Assembly: GCA_016715825.1 (NCBI GenBank)
Contig: JADJXO010000002.1
Span: 669,911-733,910 of the forward strand
Direction: 5' to 3'
Source: Nitrospira sp.
Lineage (GTDB): Bacteria > Nitrospirota > Nitrospiria > Nitrospirales > Nitrospiraceae
Length of the DNA stretch: 64,000 bases
Within the stretch, counting starts at the first letter, position 1. Each line of letters begins with the position of its first letter. The translations under genes and the position numbers were made by a program. Positions 61,730 through 64,000 of the stretch are shown here, one piece after another. The notes beneath the pieces are model-generated. The model was not told where the DNA came from. It searched no databases and worked only from the letters and a program-made list of their open reading frames with translations.

Positions 61730-62922
61730 GCGTCCAGTTCCGGCGCCGCGGCGCAGCGCGCTCGACGACTCCGGCGAGAACGCCGGCCGGAGTCGGCGAA
61801 GCGGGTGGCGAGATCCATCGCGGCGATGACGAACGGCTTGTGGCTCGCCTCGCGATGAGTGTCGAGCCGCGCGCCCTCGAGGAACCGCCTTGCTGACCTC
61901 GCCCGCGGAGCGGGAGACGTCGCTGACGTCGGCGGGGAGGCAGTGCGGGTAGTGCGCCGAGCCGCCGCGGGTGAAGGCACCATCTTCTTCTCGTCCCACT
62001 CCCAGGAGACGTGGCGCGCGTTGTTGGCGGGCGCGCCTCGCGCTCGAGCTCGGCGAGCGCCGCCCGGTCGCCGGCGCGGAGCAGCTTCGGGCGCTCGCGC
62101 ACATCCCTGCGCCATCGGCGCCCAGCTCCGGCAGGTGAACCACGTCAGCGCCGAAGGCCTCCTCCATCGAGTGGGTGACCGTGAAGGAACCGCCGCTCTC
62201 GGCGGCGAAGCGGCAACGCCGCCCCGGCAGCCTCTCCCGACCAGCTCATGGCCTGCGAGGTGGACGACCGCGACCTCCATGCCGAAGCGGGTCATCAAGG
62301 CGACGACGCCCTGCGGCACCGAGAGCAGCTTGCCGTAGGAAAGTGCGCCAGGTCATCGCCAGCCGCTTGCCGGCGGGGCGCGGGCTGCCGAAGATCCGCA
62401 CCAGGTGCGAGAGGTCGGCCAGCGACCGGGTCGGGTGGTCGAGGTCGCACTGGAGGTTGACCACCGGCGGCCGCTGGGCAGAACGCGGCGGCGAGGTGGC
62501 TGTCGAGGGCGATGCCGCGACCTCGCGCGATGAGGGCGTGGCCTGCGCCGAGGTACATGTCGTCCCGGATGCAGAGCACGTCGCAGAGGGAACGCGATCA
62601 TGACCGAGGTCTCGTGCGCGGTCGCCGTGGGCGATCTGCGACTCGACCCCGTCGAGGTCTTCCGTTCGAGGCCGAGCAGGTTGCGGCCGACGCGAACGAG
62701 ATAGGCCAGGTGCGGGTCGACTTGTCGCGGAACTGCGACACGGCGAGGCCGCTGTCGAAGAAGCGCGGCGAGGCCGACGCGGTGGATCTCCGCAGGGCCC
62801 CGGCGACGGCGAGCGCGGGCGGAGCAGTCGTCGCGACCGTCCGCCAGGTGAGCAGGAAGTCGCGTCCGTGGAGAGCCGGGCGCGACGCGAACCGGTCGAC
62901 GGCAGGTCCGCCAATGGCTCAT
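61730..62922 (-). pseudogene. ygeW: YgeW-type knotted carbamoyltransferase, heavily frameshifted
   Basis: Fragments in all three minus frames follow the order of YgeW: GRDFLLTW (after the ATG at 62922), FDSGLAVSQFRDKSTRT, SQIAHG, RDDMYLG, VVNLQCDLDHPTRSLADLSHLVRIFG, KRLAMTW, PQGVVALMTRFGMEV, EEAFGADVV, NARHVSWEWDEKK, HCLPADV, GEVSKAV, RARLDTHREASHKPFVIAAM. The family lies in purine or selenium-linked catabolic clusters, of unknown substrate. Its 3' limit is approximate. Frame changes occur about every 50-100 bases. Confidence 0.75.
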
Positions 62923-64000
62923 GCGGTCGCCGTCGGCCCTTTGCGCGGCGGGAAGCGCCCGGAGAGGGCGTAGACGGCCGAGGCGGGCTCGAGTGGGCGA
63001 TGGGCACCTGGTCGTCGGGGTGTGGGCCCAGATCTCGTCGCGCGGGCCGAAGCCGACGTCGGGACGCCGGCAGCCCGCCGATGGCGATGCCGTTGGTCGA
63101 GAAGGTCCACCGCGAACACGGGTGCGGCGCCGAAGCGCATCGGTGGCGACGTCCCGCGGAGGCGACCGCCGGACGGTCGCCTGGAGCACCCAGGTCGGGA
63201 AGTACTTCTCCATCAGGTAACGCAGGCCGGTGCAGGCCGCGACCCGCGTAGGCGAGCACCCGTGACCTTGGCGCCGGTGCCCGCGCACCAGGGCGCCTCG
63301 ATCTCTCGGCGACGGCCGACGCGTCGTGGTCTCCCCTGACGGTGAGCCGCCGGTCGAGGTGGAGGGTGCCGCAATCGGCGACCGCGCAGAGCGACGGGAC
63401 GTCGGCACGGATCTCGGAGATGGTGACGTTGCCCTTGCCGAGAACGATCAGGCCGCTGGCCAGATACTGGTTCAGGCTTTCGACTCCAGGCACGTGTGCG
63501 ATGCTGTAGACCGCGCTGGACGCCGCGCTCGGGCATCGAGTCCGTGCGCGGAAGGCCGCTGGTAGGCGACGTCCATCTCCATGCGGCCGCGCTGGCCGCG
63601 GTAGACGCCGAGGTTGGTCGGTGCCTGGTGTTCACCACGAGGTCAGGCGCAGGCCGCCTTCCCTCGAGGAGGTACTTCCAGCACACAGGCCGTCGCAGTC
63701 CTCCTCCATGACGGTGGCGGTGACCCGGCGCAGGTCGCCGTCGAAGCCGAGATGCTTGGGGATGCGCCCCGCGGTGGACCCGCCGCCGCCAAGCCCCCTC
63801 CTGGTCGCCGGCACACCCGCGGCCGTGGGCGACACCGCCCGCACCTCGCCCTGGAAGGTCGCAGGTCCAGTTGGAGTGGTCGCCGACGCCGACGGTGTCC
63901 ATGTGGCCGTCGAGCGCGACGACGGGCAGGCCGCTGCCGACTCGTCCCAGGACGTTGCCCAGGCCCGTCGATCTTGGCCTCGTCGAAGCCGAGCCGCTCC
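62919..64000 (-). pseudogene. ygeY: YgeY-type peptidase/hydrolase, frameshifted, 5' end outside the window
   Basis: From the window edge: ERLGFDEAKIDGLGNVLG (with one indel), VVALDGHMDTVGVGDHSNWTCD (metal-site His/Asp), GAGDQEG, TATVMEEDCDGLC, APERGV, LGKGNVTI, PSLCAVADCGTLHLDRRLT, FSTNGIAIGG and GPRDEIWAHTP, all of the YgeY selenium-metabolism-linked M20-type hydrolase family. The stop overlaps the ygeW start (ATGA), so the two were one operon. Many indels. As in ygeW, GC is very high. Confidence 0.75.

Noticed and set aside
60483..63902. The many long arginine- and alanine-rich ORFs at the right end
   Set aside because: High GC opens all frames; only the segments that match OprM, YgeW and YgeY in order were kept, as pseudogenes.
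1..64000. CRISPR arrays, insertion sequences and rRNA genes
   Set aside because: I saw no regularly spaced direct repeats, transposase motifs or rRNA segments anywhere in the window.

Overview
The window looks like a contig from a Gram-negative, free-living bacterium, most probably a Nitrospira-like member of the Nitrospirota. This is inferred from the style of the proteins, the moderate GC (mid-50s by eye), the leuS-lptE-holA / rpsT / pyrF block, and LpxC and LptE, which imply an LPS outer membrane. No rRNA is present to confirm it. The last 3.5 kb are different DNA: very GC-rich and broken by an indel every hundred bases or so. They are best read as a chimeric or uncorrected contig end from another organism.

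Layout. 0-5 kb: an orphan ORF, then a minus-strand operon of a secreted DsbA-like thioredoxin protein, a metzincin-type zinc protease and an M23-type peptidase. The two proteases carry related cysteine-rich tails. Upstream are a perfect 16-bp palindrome and a regulator with two LuxR-type HTH domains (5.3-6.5 kb). 6.8-10.7 kb: an ECF sigma factor, a zinc-finger anti-sigma factor, a large exported protein, and an exported protein with an internal duplication. 10.8-19.1 kb: housekeeping genes (der, a YrfG-like phosphatase, a methyltransferase, leuS, lptE, holA, rpsT, pyrF, tRNA-His). 19.5-28.3 kb: a glycosyltransferase, a lipoprotein with a DMF-beta-type domain, several small unknown proteins, and a BaiN-type flavoprotein. 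28.3-34 kb: xthA, an OxyR-like LysR gene interrupted by TAA and divergent from a diheme cytochrome c peroxidase, an MscS-type channel with a lipoprotein, and an SUMF1-type protein. 34-41.6 kb: a damaged ppk2, a MauE/DoxX-like protein, gdpD, a ParB-like protein, a pterin dehydratase, a B12-type radical SAM RiPP maturase, a peroxidase-like CMD protein and an inositol monophosphatase. 41.8-47.8 kb: a HARE-HTH protein, lpxC, a truncated TolC-type lipoprotein, a hybrid histidine kinase and a diguanylate cyclase that share a related receiver domain. 47.9-51.3 kb: the succinate dehydrogenase/fumarate reductase operon sdhCAB. 51.5-60.2 kb: a PilZ protein, lemA with two TPM-domain genes, a bactofilin, a beta-helix exported protein flanked by a partial duplication of the murJ 5' region, murJ, ogt and a dtd gene with an internal TAA. 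60.3-64 kb: a Nitrospira-type ORF cut off at a junction, then frameshifted remains of an OprM-type outer-membrane factor, ygeW and ygeY.

The most interesting parts are the DsbA / cysteine-rich protease operon with its palindromic upstream region, the double-HTH regulator, the orphan RiPP maturase neighbourhood, and the beta-helix gene sitting beside a decayed copy of murJ's promoter and start. Several lesions (the OxyR and Dtd stops, the ppk2 scramble, the truncated tolC, the right end) also call for a check of assembly quality before biological conclusions are drawn.
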